DNA of 64,000 nt from Novisyntrophococcus fermenticellae (GCF_018866245.1 NZ_CP076458.1:1612001-1676000); one strand, 5' to 3'; numbered from the stretch's first letter, positions 25,166-34,407 are shown. Notes: generated by a model not told the origin, from the sequence alone. Made by a program: numbers and translations.

Positions 25166-26265
25166 TATTCCCCCCCTGCAATAAAATCAATCGCTTCCAG
25201 CAGTTCATCGTCTGTTACTGTACGGTCAACAACAGCATGCCCGATGGACTGCAGAAGGATAAATTTAATCTCACCATGTTCCATCTTCTTATCCGACTTC
25301 GTCGCCTCCAGAATATCGGAAGGATTGAGACCATCAACGAATATCGGAAGATCAAATCCAACGTTCATATCCCGGATTTCATATAATTCCTCTGTGGTCA
25401 GGTACTGTCTCTTATATGAAATATAGGCGGCTGCTATGGTGCCCAAGGCTACACACTGACCATGCAGTAACTCGAAGTTTTTCAGTTTTTCTATAGCATG
25501 TCCCACAGTATGTCCCAGATTCAGAATCGCCCGAAGATTCCTTTCCTCAGGATCCTTTTCCACAATCTGACGTTTAATGTTGCAACAGCTTTGAATCATC
25601 TTGACTAAAACCGGATAGGTGCGTTCCTGAATTTCCGACATCTGATTAATTGTCCATTCGTAGAATTCTCCATCTCCAAGCAGTCCGGTTTTTAAGACTT
25701 CTCCAATACCGCTTGCGAATTGATCGTCGGGAAGAGAACTCAATGTGCTCATATTCATATATACCAATCTGGGATGGTGGAAGGCACCAACCATATTCTT
25801 GTACTGATCAAAATCAACACCAGTCTTACCACCTACACTACTGTCTACCTGAGCGAGAAGCGTTGTCGGAACCTGAATGAAATCCACGCCACGAAGATAT
25901 GTGGCAGCTGCATAGCCGGTCAAATCTCCTGTTACACCTCCGCCCAGAGCAACCAGCATATCACTTCGGTCATATCTTTCTTCAATCAGATGTCTGTAAA
26001 GTTCCTGTACAGTCAGCAGATTTTTAGATGCTTCTCCGGCAGGAAAGATAAAGCTGCTGACTTTTGCACCTGCAGCTTCAAGCACTTCTGTTACTTCTCC
26101 AAGATATAGTCCAGCCACGTTACTGTCCGTTACAATACAAAATTTCCGTGCTATTGGCTGTATATTCCCTATGTGTGCCGTTAGTGCAGAAAACCCGTCT
26201 TCCCACACAATTTGATAGGAAAATATATCATTCGGTTTCCTCTGTTGTATCCTCAATGCATCCAT
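25165..26265 (-). CDS. aroB: 3-dehydroquinate synthase
   Basis: A 366-residue NAD- and metal-dependent enzyme that makes 3-dehydroquinate from DAHP, step 2 of the shikimate pathway. The NAD-binding GGGVTGDLTGYAAATYLRG and the QVPTTLLAQVDSSVGGKTG motif are present, with the zinc ligands around LNLGHTVGHA and LLHGQCVALG. The other aro genes are not in the window. It is part of a compact run from ylmH to rluD. Confidence 0.96.
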   Translation of the reverse strand: MDALRIQQRKPNDIFSYQIVWEDGFSALTAHIGNIQPIARKFCIVTDSNVAGLYLGEVTEVLEAAGAKVSSFIFPAGEASKNLLTVQELYRHLIEERYDRSDMLVALGGGVTGDLTGYAAATYLRGVDFIQVPTTLLAQVDSSVGGKTGVDFDQYKNMVGAFHHPRLVYMNMSTLSSLPDDQFASGIGEVLKTGLLGDGEFYEWTINQMSEIQERTYPVLVKMIQSCCNIKRQIVEKDPEERNLRAILNLGHTVGHAIEKLKNFELLHGQCVALGTIAAAYISYKRQYLTTEELYEIRDMNVGFDLPIFVDGLNPSDILEATKSDKKMEHGEIKFILLQSIGHAVVDRTVTDDELLEAIDFIAGGE

Positions 26266-26276
26266 CTGCGCTCCTC

Positions 26277-27029
26277 CTATTGATAACGGTAAATAATTAC
26301 CATATTTCTGCCTTTTTTCGTATGATTCACAATCCTGCCATACTGAAATTTTCCTTTTCCGCGTACAGATATAACGTCCTTTTCCTTCAGCACATATCCA
26401 TTAGAGACTATCTGCTTTCCGTTAACATACACCTTGCCGCCTTCAATCAAAGATACCATAGAGCTGCGGGATTCGCCAAATGCAAGTGCGATGATACTGT
26501 CCAGGCGGACAGAGGCAACACTCCCCTGTATCTCCTTTCGGTCCGGCTCTGGAAAACGGGTAATATCTTCACAAAAAGAAGTACTTACTGTCGTATGGCG
26601 TACTCTGCACAACTCTTTACATATAAACCCGGCAATTTTTTCTTCACAAAATATATAAGCGCATCCGGATTTTACCATTAAATCACCCAGACGGCTTCTG
26701 TCAATGCCAAGATTAAGTACCGCTCCCAGATAATCTCTGTGAGTCAAAGGTTCTGCAAATTTCAGGGAATGCGGCAGAATCTCAACGCATACAAAAGGAA
26801 ATTTCCATTCAAAAACAAGAGCATCAGGAAGAAATGCTGCCATCTGACGCTCTGCCAAATCATAGCCGCCAGAGAGATGTAAGGTTACCCCGTGTTCTCT
26901 CCAGTTAAGGCTATGTAAAATATGCTGTTCCTGCAAATCCAGAAAATCACTGAATGTTACAATACCACGCTGATAAGCCAAATCGGCCAGTTCTTCCATC
27001 CTTCTTTTAAACAAAAGTTCTTTTTCCAT
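26277..27029 (-). CDS. ylmH: YlmH-type S4-domain RNA-binding protein
   Basis: A 250-residue protein with an N-terminal RRM-like part and a C-terminal S4 domain (SVRLDSIIALAFGESRS). YlmH-family proteins bind RNA and take part in ribosome quality control and cell division clusters. It lies between sepF and aroB; the sepF-ylmH linkage is the usual Firmicute division-cluster arrangement. Confidence 0.9.
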   Translation of the reverse strand: MEKELLFKRRMEELADLAYQRGIVTFSDFLDLQEQHILHSLNWREHGVTLHLSGGYDLAERQMAAFLPDALVFEWKFPFVCVEILPHSLKFAEPLTHRDYLGAVLNLGIDRSRLGDLMVKSGCAYIFCEEKIAGFICKELCRVRHTTVSTSFCEDITRFPEPDRKEIQGSVASVRLDSIIALAFGESRSSMVSLIEGGKVYVNGKQIVSNGYVLKEKDVISVRGKGKFQYGRIVNHTKKGRNMVIIYRYQ

Positions 27030-27034
27030 TGCTG

Positions 27035-27640
27035 TCAGAAATCGGTACGGATGGAGGGAAGCTCAAAGGCATCGTTTAAAATGTCCTGGATATCCCCTGA
27101 TATCTCCACATTGGATGGGGTCAGGATAAAGATATAACTGGATACCTTCTGAAGATTACCATTAATCGCATAGCAGGCTCCGGATGAAAAGTCAATAATT
27201 CTCTGAGCTACCTCTACATCTATTCCTTCTACATTCAAAACTACAGTACAGTCTGCCAAAAGTGTATCTGCAATTTCTCTGGTATCTTCCATGGAGCTTG
27301 GTCTGATTACACACACTTCCATACCGAAACCTCCCTGCTTTTTCCTCATAGGGGTTACCTTGGCCGTCTGTTTTGGCTGAATCGGTTTAGACTGCTTCTG
27401 AACATTTTGTTTTGAAGGTGGGACAGACTTTGTCTGCTGATGTACCGATGCATTTTTTTTCTTTATGGGCTTTACATATTCTTCATCATAATCATCTTCG
27501 TCATCCAATGTTTTGAAGAACCTTCTTTTCGGCTTTTCCTCTTCGTAATCATCTTCTATATCATCATCAAAGAATTCATCTTCATCGTCGTAATCGTCAT
27601 TTAACCGGATTGCATCTAAAAACTTGTCTAATACGCTCAT
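27035..27640 (-). CDS. sepF: Cell division protein SepF
   Basis: A 201-residue SepF, which tethers FtsZ to the membrane and shapes the septum. The N-terminal MSVLDKFLDAIRL is the membrane-binding helix. A long acidic, then basic, low-complexity linker (about 15-100, rich in D/E, then K/Q/P) follows. The C-terminal SepF domain (about 105-190) contains CVIRPSSMEDTREIAD and the beta-rich dimer core. The linker is longer than in Bacillus (about 150 residues in total). It sits with yggS and ylmH, as in other Firmicutes. Confidence 0.94.
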   Translation of the reverse strand: MSVLDKFLDAIRLNDDYDDEDEFFDDDIEDDYEEEKPKRRFFKTLDDEDDYDEEYVKPIKKKNASVHQQTKSVPPSKQNVQKQSKPIQPKQTAKVTPMRKKQGGFGMEVCVIRPSSMEDTREIADTLLADCTVVLNVEGIDVEVAQRIIDFSSGACYAINGNLQKVSSYIFILTPSNVEISGDIQDILNDAFELPSIRTDF

Positions 27641-27661
27641 TTTTTAATAATCTCCTATTAT

Positions 27662-28360
27662 TTAGTGGGAAGTACCGTAATTACGGACTCCGAAAATCCC
27701 TGTGCCGACACGAACCATGGTTGCCCCTTCTTCGATTGCAATTTCATAATCGTTGGTCATTCCCATGCTCAAAATATGCACATTAACATTATTAATGTTT
27801 TTCTCATTGATGTCAACACCTAATTGGCGCAATCCTCGAAAAACTGCCCTGTTATCTTCCGGGCATTCCACATAAGGTGCAATTGTCATAAGGCCTTCAA
27901 TGCGGAGATTTGGATAATCGGCAATTGCTTCAATGAAAGGAATGACTTCCTCCGGAGAAACACCAAATTTGCTCTCTTCAGCTGCCACATTTACCTCAAT
28001 CAGGACAGATACCTGACATTGTTTCTTCACTGCCTCATCACTAATTGCCTTTGCAAGCCGCATAGAATCTACAGAATGAATCAGGCAGGCCTTGTCCACT
28101 ACATACTTTACTTTATTTCTCTGAAGGTGTCCTATCAGGTGCCATCGGATATCTGAAGGCAGTACCTCATACTTGTCCACCATCTCCTGAACTTTATTCT
28201 CACCAAAATCTCTTTGACCACAGTCATATATTTCCTCGAGCATTTCAACCGGTTTTGTCTTACTCACTGCAATCAGTGTGACTTCACTGCGCTTACGACC
28301 TGCACGATCACAGGCACTTTGTATTTTAAGTTCTACGTCTTCAAGGTTTTCCTGTAACAT
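27662..28360 (-). CDS. yggS: PLP homeostasis protein YggS/PROSC family
   Basis: A 232-residue PLP-binding protein of the alanine-racemase fold without known enzyme activity, which buffers pyridoxal phosphate. The PLP lysine is in LIAVSKTKPVE, and the phosphate-binding end is GATMVRVGTGIFG. It is upstream of sepF in the same operon, the usual Firmicute order. Confidence 0.94.
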   Translation of the reverse strand: MLQENLEDVELKIQSACDRAGRKRSEVTLIAVSKTKPVEMLEEIYDCGQRDFGENKVQEMVDKYEVLPSDIRWHLIGHLQRNKVKYVVDKACLIHSVDSMRLAKAISDEAVKKQCQVSVLIEVNVAAEESKFGVSPEEVIPFIEAIADYPNLRIEGLMTIAPYVECPEDNRAVFRGLRQLGVDINEKNINNVNVHILSMGMTNDYEIAIEEGATMVRVGTGIFGVRNYGTSH

Positions 28361-28398
28361 ACCAATCTGTTCCTCCTCTAAAGAATCCTGTATTACAA

Positions 28399-29793
28399 TC
28401 AGGTAGTAACAATCTCTTTCTCATTAACAGTACTTCCATCTAAAACAATATAATCAAATTGTGCGATACCATAGTGGGTTCCGGATTCTACAATACAAAA
28501 TTCTGTATTCTGGTCAATGATAGAGATTGTCCGGAAAACAGCATATCCTTTATTAATGCAGTATACACCTTCCAGAAATGATTTTTCACCTACTGTATAG
28601 CGGATATTGTTCTCAGGATTTACAAGAACGTCTCCCTCTTTCAGTTGGCTTGTATCCAGATACATAAGTTCCTGTTGGGAATTTTCCTGGGTCACTCTGG
28701 CATATATAGTTGCATTAACGAATTCATTCTTTGTTTTTCCGTCTCTGTCTTGTATCTCTCTAAGAAAACCTGCTGTATTCTCATCGTTTTTTGTAAGCAT
28801 TTCAGAAGGTACTGTATAAAATTCTTTTTTTACAATAGAAGAAATTGGTATTTTCAACCCACTCCGGGTATTCGTAACCAATTCAATATCAAGATATCGC
28901 TCATTGGCATAGCGAATCATACCGGAATGAAATGTTATCTTTGCATAGCGCTGGTCATCAACAGTAATAATGGAAAGTTCACCTGTTTCACTCCCTCCGT
29001 CTTTTAAAAACTTGACCTTTATTCTTTCTCTGGATTCTAGTTTTACTGTCTGCTTATCCGATACAGGAAATAAAATTGACCAATCATCGCTGGTAACCAA
29101 TTTATAAACAGGATCTCCCGAGTTAATGGAATCCCCTGTTTTCAAATTTTTTTTCTGGTAATTTTTTTTCTCAAAGTCCCTTGGCTTTAAGTCTTCCTCC
29201 TTTAGACTTTCCATTCCGTCTACGGAGTATACAACGATTCCGTCTTTCTCACTGGAAGCCAGCATGATACCATTTGAAGAACTGCTCTCGCCTGAGTTCT
29301 CAGAAAGAGTCCCTTCTAAAGACAGCAGGCTTCCCCGAAGGGCGTATTTGAAGTCATATACAGAATCAAAATTATTCGGTGTATAGTATCTGGAGAATTT
29401 TGAGATATCTGTACGAAGCTTTATCAGATCGTTTTCATCCAAGGTCCTTGCTGACTCTTTTTGTGCAGAAGTGCTGATACCATATACAATACCATTTTGA
29501 CGTATCTTTGAAAGATCTCGTGCAAAATAGTTGACATAGCCTTTTGCGGTGGAATCAACAACAGTTTCTTCCCGCATGACCAGGGCGGTACAGGTTTCAT
29601 TCCTGGACAGGGGTCCGGAAGTCACCTGGTAAGATTTAATGTGGTCAGCTGTTAAATATAGCATCAGACAGACAAGTATATAAAGAAACAGTGCCAAAAA
29701 AATCACTGTACCAATGTTCCAACTGATATGTTTTCGCAGATGCAAACGCCCCTTATCGCTTTTCTGCGATGCTTTATTTTCATCCAATATCAT
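28399..29793 (-). CDS. HlyD-like membrane-anchored protein
   Basis: A 464-residue protein with a cytoplasmic N-terminus (about 1-28), one transmembrane helix (about 29-50) and a large extracytoplasmic part with the beta-rich, lipoyl/barrel-like composition of HlyD-family adaptors. A helical/linker region lies around 110-200. No transporter ATPase or permease partner is nearby; instead it heads the yggS-sepF-ylmH operon. A role at the cell envelope or septum is possible but is inference from position. The exact function is unknown. Confidence 0.7.
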   Translation of the reverse strand: MILDENKASQKSDKGRLHLRKHISWNIGTVIFLALFLYILVCLMLYLTADHIKSYQVTSGPLSRNETCTALVMREETVVDSTAKGYVNYFARDLSKIRQNGIVYGISTSAQKESARTLDENDLIKLRTDISKFSRYYTPNNFDSVYDFKYALRGSLLSLEGTLSENSGESSSSNGIMLASSEKDGIVVYSVDGMESLKEEDLKPRDFEKKNYQKKNLKTGDSINSGDPVYKLVTSDDWSILFPVSDKQTVKLESRERIKVKFLKDGGSETGELSIITVDDQRYAKITFHSGMIRYANERYLDIELVTNTRSGLKIPISSIVKKEFYTVPSEMLTKNDENTAGFLREIQDRDGKTKNEFVNATIYARVTQENSQQELMYLDTSQLKEGDVLVNPENNIRYTVGEKSFLEGVYCINKGYAVFRTISIIDQNTEFCIVESGTHYGIAQFDYIVLDGSTVNEKEIVTT

Positions 29794-29836
29794 ACTCCCT
29801 TGTATATGTACTTAAGCAAAATAAATAGCCATAACT

Positions 29837-29865
29837 ATTTTAACATTTTGTAAGGCAATTCTCAA
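29837..29865 (-). promoter_or_regulatory. Promoter for the HlyD-like/yggS/sepF operon
   Basis: On the minus strand, TTGAGA (29865-29860), 17 bases, TAAAAT (29842-29837), about 45 bases before the start codon. Confidence 0.55.
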
Positions 29866-29957
29866 GATTAAATTAAAATCTCTTTAAATCTCATGTATAA
29901 ATCTAGAAAATATGGGAAAATTAGAGATAAAGACTTACGAAAACAGGAGGAATTACA

Positions 29958-30170
29958 ATGAATTCGAGAGGATTAGATTATACAGCACTTACAATTGTAA
30001 TAATTGGAGCCATTAACTGGGGATTGATTGGTATATTAAAATTTGATCTGGTAGCATTTTTGTTTGGAGACCTGGGATGGGTTTCAAGAACGATCTATAC
30101 CATCGTTGGAATCTGCGGCTTGTACTTAATTAGTGCATATGGAAGAATTACCGATGGTCATAATGCCTGA
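29958..30170 (+). CDS. DUF378 small membrane protein
   Basis: A 70-residue protein of the DUF378 family with two transmembrane helices (about 9-33 and 43-62) and the characteristic AINWGLIGI. The function is unknown. AGGAGG lies before the ATG. It is a single gene, divergent from the HlyD-like operon, and is followed by a very long hairpin. Confidence 0.88.
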   Translation: MNSRGLDYTALTIVIIGAINWGLIGILKFDLVAFLFGDLGWVSRTIYTIVGICGLYLISAYGRITDGHNA

Positions 30171-30183
30171 GTTATAATGCAGA

Positions 30184-30248
30184 GTTCAAAAAGGGTCATG
30201 TATTTTATGAAAGAATAAAAATACATGACCCTTTTGAATTTGGGACCC
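30184..30248 (+). repeat. Repeated hairpin family, copy C (also terminator of DUF378 gene)
   Basis: A 21-bp stem (30185-30206 with 30217-30237, one bulged A, 10-base loop) sits directly after the DUF378 gene and can end its transcript. It also resembles the two elements flanking proB: it shares the AAAAGG-TCATGT block and an identical downstream TTTGGGACCC (30239-30248), which in the proB 3' copy lies at 54789-54780 on the minus strand. Confidence 0.6.
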
Positions 30249-30262
30249 CGGGTAAAATTTTA

Positions 30263-30691
30263 TTATAAGGCAAAGACTATCTTATCATGTAGGGATTCCG
30301 GTAACTCTCCTTTATCCTTTGAAATACTGAATACGAAAGTTACATTAAAAATCTTGCCGATATTTTCCAATTGAGTGATACAATCCTCTATCTTCGCTGC
30401 CTCCTCATCTTCCAGCTTTGCATTACGCAGGAAACTGTCGAGATACATCTGCTCCAAATCATGATCCTGAGAAAGAATTCCACAGATAAAACCAATTAAT
30501 TCATCACTGTTCTTTAAGGGATAACGGGAACAGTCAATCAAACGTATTTTATTATTAAGCTCATACATATGTTTTGAATTTTTGTCCAGATATACGATGC
30601 TGCCGGTTGTGCTCTTTATTTCACTGTTTACTTTGTCTAAAAGGTATTTTGTCTTTCCCTTCCCTTTCTTGCCCACAATCAATTGAACCAT
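30263..30691 (-). CDS. Small P-loop protein, unknown function
   Basis: A 142-residue protein beginning MVQLIVGKKGKGKTKYLLDK, a Walker-A-like GKKGKGKT. A Walker-B-like hydrophobic strand occurs late (FNVTFVFSIS) without a clear acidic residue. No family is recognised with certainty. It is a separate unit with its own promoter downstream of the cell-shape cluster. Confidence 0.75.
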   Translation of the reverse strand: MVQLIVGKKGKGKTKYLLDKVNSEIKSTTGSIVYLDKNSKHMYELNNKIRLIDCSRYPLKNSDELIGFICGILSQDHDLEQMYLDSFLRNAKLEDEEAAKIEDCITQLENIGKIFNVTFVFSISKDKGELPESLHDKIVFAL

Positions 30692-30753
30692 AGCAGTTTC
30701 CTCCTTAGACTTGAATATGTAATTTAACTAAAAACCTCTTAGTTCATAGTATA

Positions 30754-30782
30754 ATTATAGTGTATATGGTCTAAAAAAACAA
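30754..30782 (-). promoter_or_regulatory. Promoter for the small P-loop gene
   Basis: On the minus strand, TTGTTT (30782-30777), 17 bases, perfect TATAAT (30759-30754), about 63 bases before the start codon. Confidence 0.6.
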
Positions 30783-30810
30783 CCCACAAAACCTTTTTTT
30801 TTCCATTTCA

Positions 30811-31869
30811 TCAGCTGCTTGCATTGATGTGGGTGAGTAGTTGATTCATATCATTATATAATATATTTTTGTTTTGAGCATTTAATACGATAGAGATGAA
30901 AGGCTGCCCATAGGAATTTTGACTGAGTATGGCAAGGCATGCCCCGGCCTGACTTGTCGTTCCTGTTTTTCCACCGATAACAGTCACATCTTTCGGGGCA
31001 TTTTTCTCACCCGTAAGATATTTATCAGTAGAATCCAACATAAAAGCAGCTTCTGTTCCATCTGCCCTTGTTACTGTGAGTTTATAGACTTTCATCTGCA
31101 TGGCGTCGTAAAATGCCTGATGCTTATAGGCTTCATTCAGCATAAGATATATGTCATATGCAGTTGTATAGTGGTTATTATCATGCAGACCATGAGGGTT
31201 CATAAAATGCGTCCCCGTCATACCCAGAGATTTAGCTTCCTCATTCATCATGGCAACGAAATTGTCAACAGATCCTCCGATGTGTTCTGCAATGGCCATG
31301 GCGGCATCGTTGGCCGAGTAGACCATCAATGCATGGAATAAAGCATCCATAGTTGTTTTATCCCCCGGTATCATGCCACTGACCTGAGATCCATCTTCCA
31401 AAGTGACGTCTTCCTGATTGATTGTAACTTCATCGCTCATATTCCCATACTTTATGGCTAAAAGAGCCGTCATTATCTTTGTAATACTGGCAGGATAGGT
31501 ACGGTCGTAGATACCTTGTGCAAATAAAGGGGTGTTTGTATCCAGATTAAAAAGCAGAGCTTTCTCATACTGGGTCGTCATGGTGACACCCTCCAGATTC
31601 AGAGTGTCGGGTGAAACACATAAGTCGGAAGCAAATCCCGCTGCTGTCTTGAGCCGGTCGGGATCCGTAGTATCTGCCTGCAGTCTGCCTTTAACATCAT
31701 AAGGTAAAGAGATATCCAGTTTTCTGCTCTGCTTAAAGCTGAGCAAACCCAGAGCTCCCGCCAACACAATTATGACTACAAGAAGCAATGCCAAAAAGCG
31801 GTCTGAATACCAACCATGTTTTTTCCGCTTTCTTTTCTTTTTATCTACATGCCTATCGATAGATTTCAC
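30811..31869 (-). CDS. D-alanyl-D-alanine carboxypeptidase (peptidase S11)
   Basis: A 352-residue serine peptidase that trims the terminal D-Ala of peptidoglycan stem peptides. An N-terminal basic segment and membrane anchor (about 22-45) are followed by the catalytic motifs SxxK (ASITKIM, about 135), SxN (YSANDAA, about 190) and KTG (GGKTGTT, about 305). It lacks the long C-terminal domain of PBP5. It overlaps the MgsA-like gene by 17 bases and ends the cell-shape operon. Confidence 0.93.
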   Translation of the reverse strand: MKSIDRHVDKKKRKRKKHGWYSDRFLALLLVVIIVLAGALGLLSFKQSRKLDISLPYDVKGRLQADTTDPDRLKTAAGFASDLCVSPDTLNLEGVTMTTQYEKALLFNLDTNTPLFAQGIYDRTYPASITKIMTALLAIKYGNMSDEVTINQEDVTLEDGSQVSGMIPGDKTTMDALFHALMVYSANDAAMAIAEHIGGSVDNFVAMMNEEAKSLGMTGTHFMNPHGLHDNNHYTTAYDIYLMLNEAYKHQAFYDAMQMKVYKLTVTRADGTEAAFMLDSTDKYLTGEKNAPKDVTVIGGKTGTTSQAGACLAILSQNSYGQPFISIVLNAQNKNILYNDMNQLLTHINASS

Positions 31870-32248
31870 GCCAGTCTAACTCTCCTCTTTCCAAAGACTT
31901 AATTAACATCTCTGCAGAAGCCAGGTTCGTTGCAAGCGGAATACAGTGAAGATCGCAGAGATTGATTAATTCATGTACATCAGGTTCATAACTCTTGGGA
32001 GACATTGGATCATGAAGACAAATTAAAAGATCAATGCTGCCCTGTTCAACCATGGAGGCCAGCTGCTCTTCCCCGCCCAAATGTCCGGGCAAGAACTTGT
32101 GTACTGGTAGATTAGCTGCTTCCTGCACCAACCTTCCCGATGTACCGGTCGCATGGAGTTCATGCTTTAAAAGTATCGGGCGATAGGCAATACAGAGATT
32201 TTGAAGTAAAGTTTTCTTTGTATCATGTGCGATTAAACCTATATTCAT
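31853..32248 (-). CDS. Methylglyoxal synthase-like protein with altered active site
   Basis: A 131-residue MgsA-fold protein. MgsA converts dihydroxyacetone phosphate to methylglyoxal and phosphate. Conserved parts are IAHD (His8, Asp9), TGTSGRL, LHDP (Asp80) and EPDV (Asp90). However, the catalytic base Asp71 of E. coli MgsA corresponds here to Glu60 (GGEEQ), and His98 corresponds to Tyr87 (SYEPDV). The phosphate-loop Ser65 is Pro54. Activity is therefore doubtful. It sits between rodA and a D,D-carboxypeptidase with overlaps on both sides, so it is translated as part of the cell-shape operon. Confidence 0.85.
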   Translation of the reverse strand: MNIGLIAHDTKKTLLQNLCIAYRPILLKHELHATGTSGRLVQEAANLPVHKFLPGHLGGEEQLASMVEQGSIDLLICLHDPMSPKSYEPDVHELINLCDLHCIPLATNLASAEMLIKSLERGELDWREIYR

Positions 32249-33374
32249 TTCGTAAGTCTCCTCCTGGGTATTTTCTGTTTTGAAGTCCTATATTCAGTAC
32301 CAGTCCCATGCCAATATAAAGGCTCCAGAGAGATGTAAGGCCATAACTTACAAAGGGCAAAGGTGTTCCTGTATTGGGGATCAGTCCCATGGCTACAGCT
32401 ATATTAATAAAGCTTTGTATTCCTACGTTGGCTGCTACTCCGCTGCAGATCAAGGTGCCTGAGAGGTCCTTTGCTTTCTTTCCTGTACGGATACATTCGA
32501 AGATAATTCCAAACAAAAGTAATAGTATCGAACAGGAGCCGATGAAGCCCAATTCTTCTCCGGCGACTGCAAATATAAAATCGTTCTGGCTCTCTGCTAC
32601 GAAATTCCCTTTGTTAGCAGAATATACTTCATTGTTATTGAGCCCTTTTCCGGTTAGCTGGCCGGATCCGATTGCAGTGATGGAATTATCCTGTTGGATT
32701 CGATCGTCACTGTACTCATCATCTTCCGAAAATAGTTTGGCCATAATACGGTCCTTTTGATAAGAATTGATAATCGGAAGATCCGTCTGTGTAATCAAAA
32801 GTAGCAATGCTACAATTAGTGGTATGATAACCATGATAGTACCACCAATGATCTTATAACTCAATCCTGCAACATAAATCAGGATGCAGAAAACTGCAGC
32901 AATCGTAATTGTATTCTTTAAATCCGGCTGCCTGGAAACCAATAGCAGGGGAATCACAATGAGAATCAGCGCTTTGGCAATTGTCTGGAACGTATTTAAA
33001 TCATCTTCATGCTTCATCAGAAACATGGCAAAAAACATGATCAGTAAAATCTTACAGATTTCTGTTGGCTGAAATTGAAAGCTGCCTATCTCAATCCACC
33101 TGGATGCCCCTTTTTTTGAGCTTCCCAGAATCAGAACGAGAATCAGCAGTATCAAATCCACAGCATAAATCAGCCAGTAAAAATTCAACAGCCAACTGTA
33201 ATCCATCAGGGAAACGATCACCATCAGTATCAGACCGGCTATCACACCGATAAGCTGCTTTCTCTGGAGGGCCTGATTGGCGGATCCAACCAGTAATACA
33301 CCAATACTGGAAATTGCAATCAGTATAATAATCAGTCTGAAATTATAGTTTTTTATTTTATAGCGTTTTAACAT
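32223..33374 (-). CDS. rodA: SEDS peptidoglycan glycosyltransferase RodA
   Basis: A 383-residue SEDS-family glycosyltransferase that polymerises lipid II for side-wall growth together with PBP2. About ten membrane helices are present. The family end signature GLIPNTGTPLPFVSYGLTS is intact, and the extracellular loop 4 region carries DRI and SEDDEYSDDRIQQDNS. The location next to minE, minD, PBP2 and mreCD favours RodA over FtsW/SpoVE. It overlaps minE by 17 bases and the MgsA-like gene by 26. Confidence 0.93.
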   Translation of the reverse strand: MLKRYKIKNYNFRLIIILIAISSIGVLLVGSANQALQRKQLIGVIAGLILMVIVSLMDYSWLLNFYWLIYAVDLILLILVLILGSSKKGASRWIEIGSFQFQPTEICKILLIMFFAMFLMKHEDDLNTFQTIAKALILIVIPLLLVSRQPDLKNTITIAAVFCILIYVAGLSYKIIGGTIMVIIPLIVALLLLITQTDLPIINSYQKDRIMAKLFSEDDEYSDDRIQQDNSITAIGSGQLTGKGLNNNEVYSANKGNFVAESQNDFIFAVAGEELGFIGSCSILLLLFGIIFECIRTGKKAKDLSGTLICSGVAANVGIQSFINIAVAMGLIPNTGTPLPFVSYGLTSLWSLYIGMGLVLNIGLQNRKYPGGDLRNEYRFNRT

Positions 33375-33615
33375 GCTTATCCTCTGTTCGTTTAATTGGT
33401 ATATGGATGACTAAAACCGCCGGTGTATGCTGAATCTGACAGGTAATATCATCTTCCCTCACCGGTATGTACCGATTAATCGTCTGTGTTATATCATTTT
33501 TCATCATTAGCATCATGCGTGGTGAACAATCCATCCTCTCAGCCAGAAGCAGATTAGAAAGACGCTCTTTGGCAATCGTCTTGGAGGCTTGTTTTTTCCA
33601 AGGGAATATACGCAT
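33358..33615 (-). CDS. minE: Cell division topological specificity factor MinE
   Basis: An 85-residue MinE. The N-terminal amphipathic FPWKKQASKTIAKERL is the MinD-binding/membrane part, followed by the beta-rich dimer domain ending in VHIPIK-like residues (VIHIPIKR). It stimulates MinD ATPase. It follows minD directly and overlaps rodA. Confidence 0.9.
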   Translation of the reverse strand: MRIFPWKKQASKTIAKERLSNLLLAERMDCSPRMMLMMKNDITQTINRYIPVREDDITCQIQHTPAVLVIHIPIKRTEDKHVKTL

Positions 33616-33627
33616 GGCTATACTCCC

Positions 33628-34407
33628 CTAATGCCTGAAAAGGCGTCCGAATAGCCCTTTTTTTGCATTAAAATCGGGGAAAGGAACTTCTTCTCCCGTC
33701 AGACGGCGGCTGATATTGACGAAGGCTCGTCCAGAATCAGAATTGCTTCCACTTACAGCATCCCCCTGGTTCGTAGCCACTACTACCTGTTCGTCATCAG
33801 GTATTACACCTAAAAGGGATACGGCAAGAATATCCACAACGTCTTCGACAGACATCATCTCACCTCTGCGAACCATATCCGGTCGCAGACGGTTAATGAC
33901 CAGACCGATATCCCGCAGCTCATGGGCCTCCAGAAGTCCTATGATACGGTCTGCATCCCGAATCGCCGATACTTCAGGGGTAGTCACAACAATTGCTTTT
34001 TCTGCACCTGCGATGGCATTTTGAAATCCCTGCTCAATGCCTGCAGGGCAATCCAGAAGAATAAAATCGAATTCTTCCCGAAGCTGTTCACATAGTTTGA
34101 CCATCTGCTCCGGAGAAACAGATGTTTTGTCTCTGGTTTGGGCTGATGGAAGGAGAAACAAATCAGGATAACGCTTATCCTTGATCAGTGCCTGCTTCAT
34201 TCGGCAGTTGCCTTCTATCACATCCACCAGATTATAAACAATCCGGTTTTCCAGCCCCAGCACCACATCCAGATTCCTAAGTCCGATATCGGTATCCACC
34301 ATGACCACCTTTTTGCCCATCTGGGCCAGCCCAATACCAATATTGGCGGCAGTAGTGGTCTTACCGACACCGCCTTTTCCTGATGTAACTACAATTACTT
34401 CACTCAT
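33628..34407 (-). CDS. minD: Septum site-determining ATPase MinD
   Basis: A 259-residue ParA-type ATPase. The deviant Walker A is SGKGGVGKTT (residues 9-18), with VDTDIGLRNLD and ILLDCPAG following. The C-terminal amphipathic helix (AKKGLFGRLFRH) binds the membrane. No minC lies in the 61-base gap between this gene and PBP2, where it is often found in Clostridia. Confidence 0.95.
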   Translation of the reverse strand: MSEVIVVTSGKGGVGKTTTAANIGIGLAQMGKKVVMVDTDIGLRNLDVVLGLENRIVYNLVDVIEGNCRMKQALIKDKRYPDLFLLPSAQTRDKTSVSPEQMVKLCEQLREEFDFILLDCPAGIEQGFQNAIAGAEKAIVVTTPEVSAIRDADRIIGLLEAHELRDIGLVINRLRPDMVRRGEMMSVEDVVDILAVSLLGVIPDDEQVVVATNQGDAVSGSNSDSGRAFVNISRRLTGEEVPFPDFNAKKGLFGRLFRH

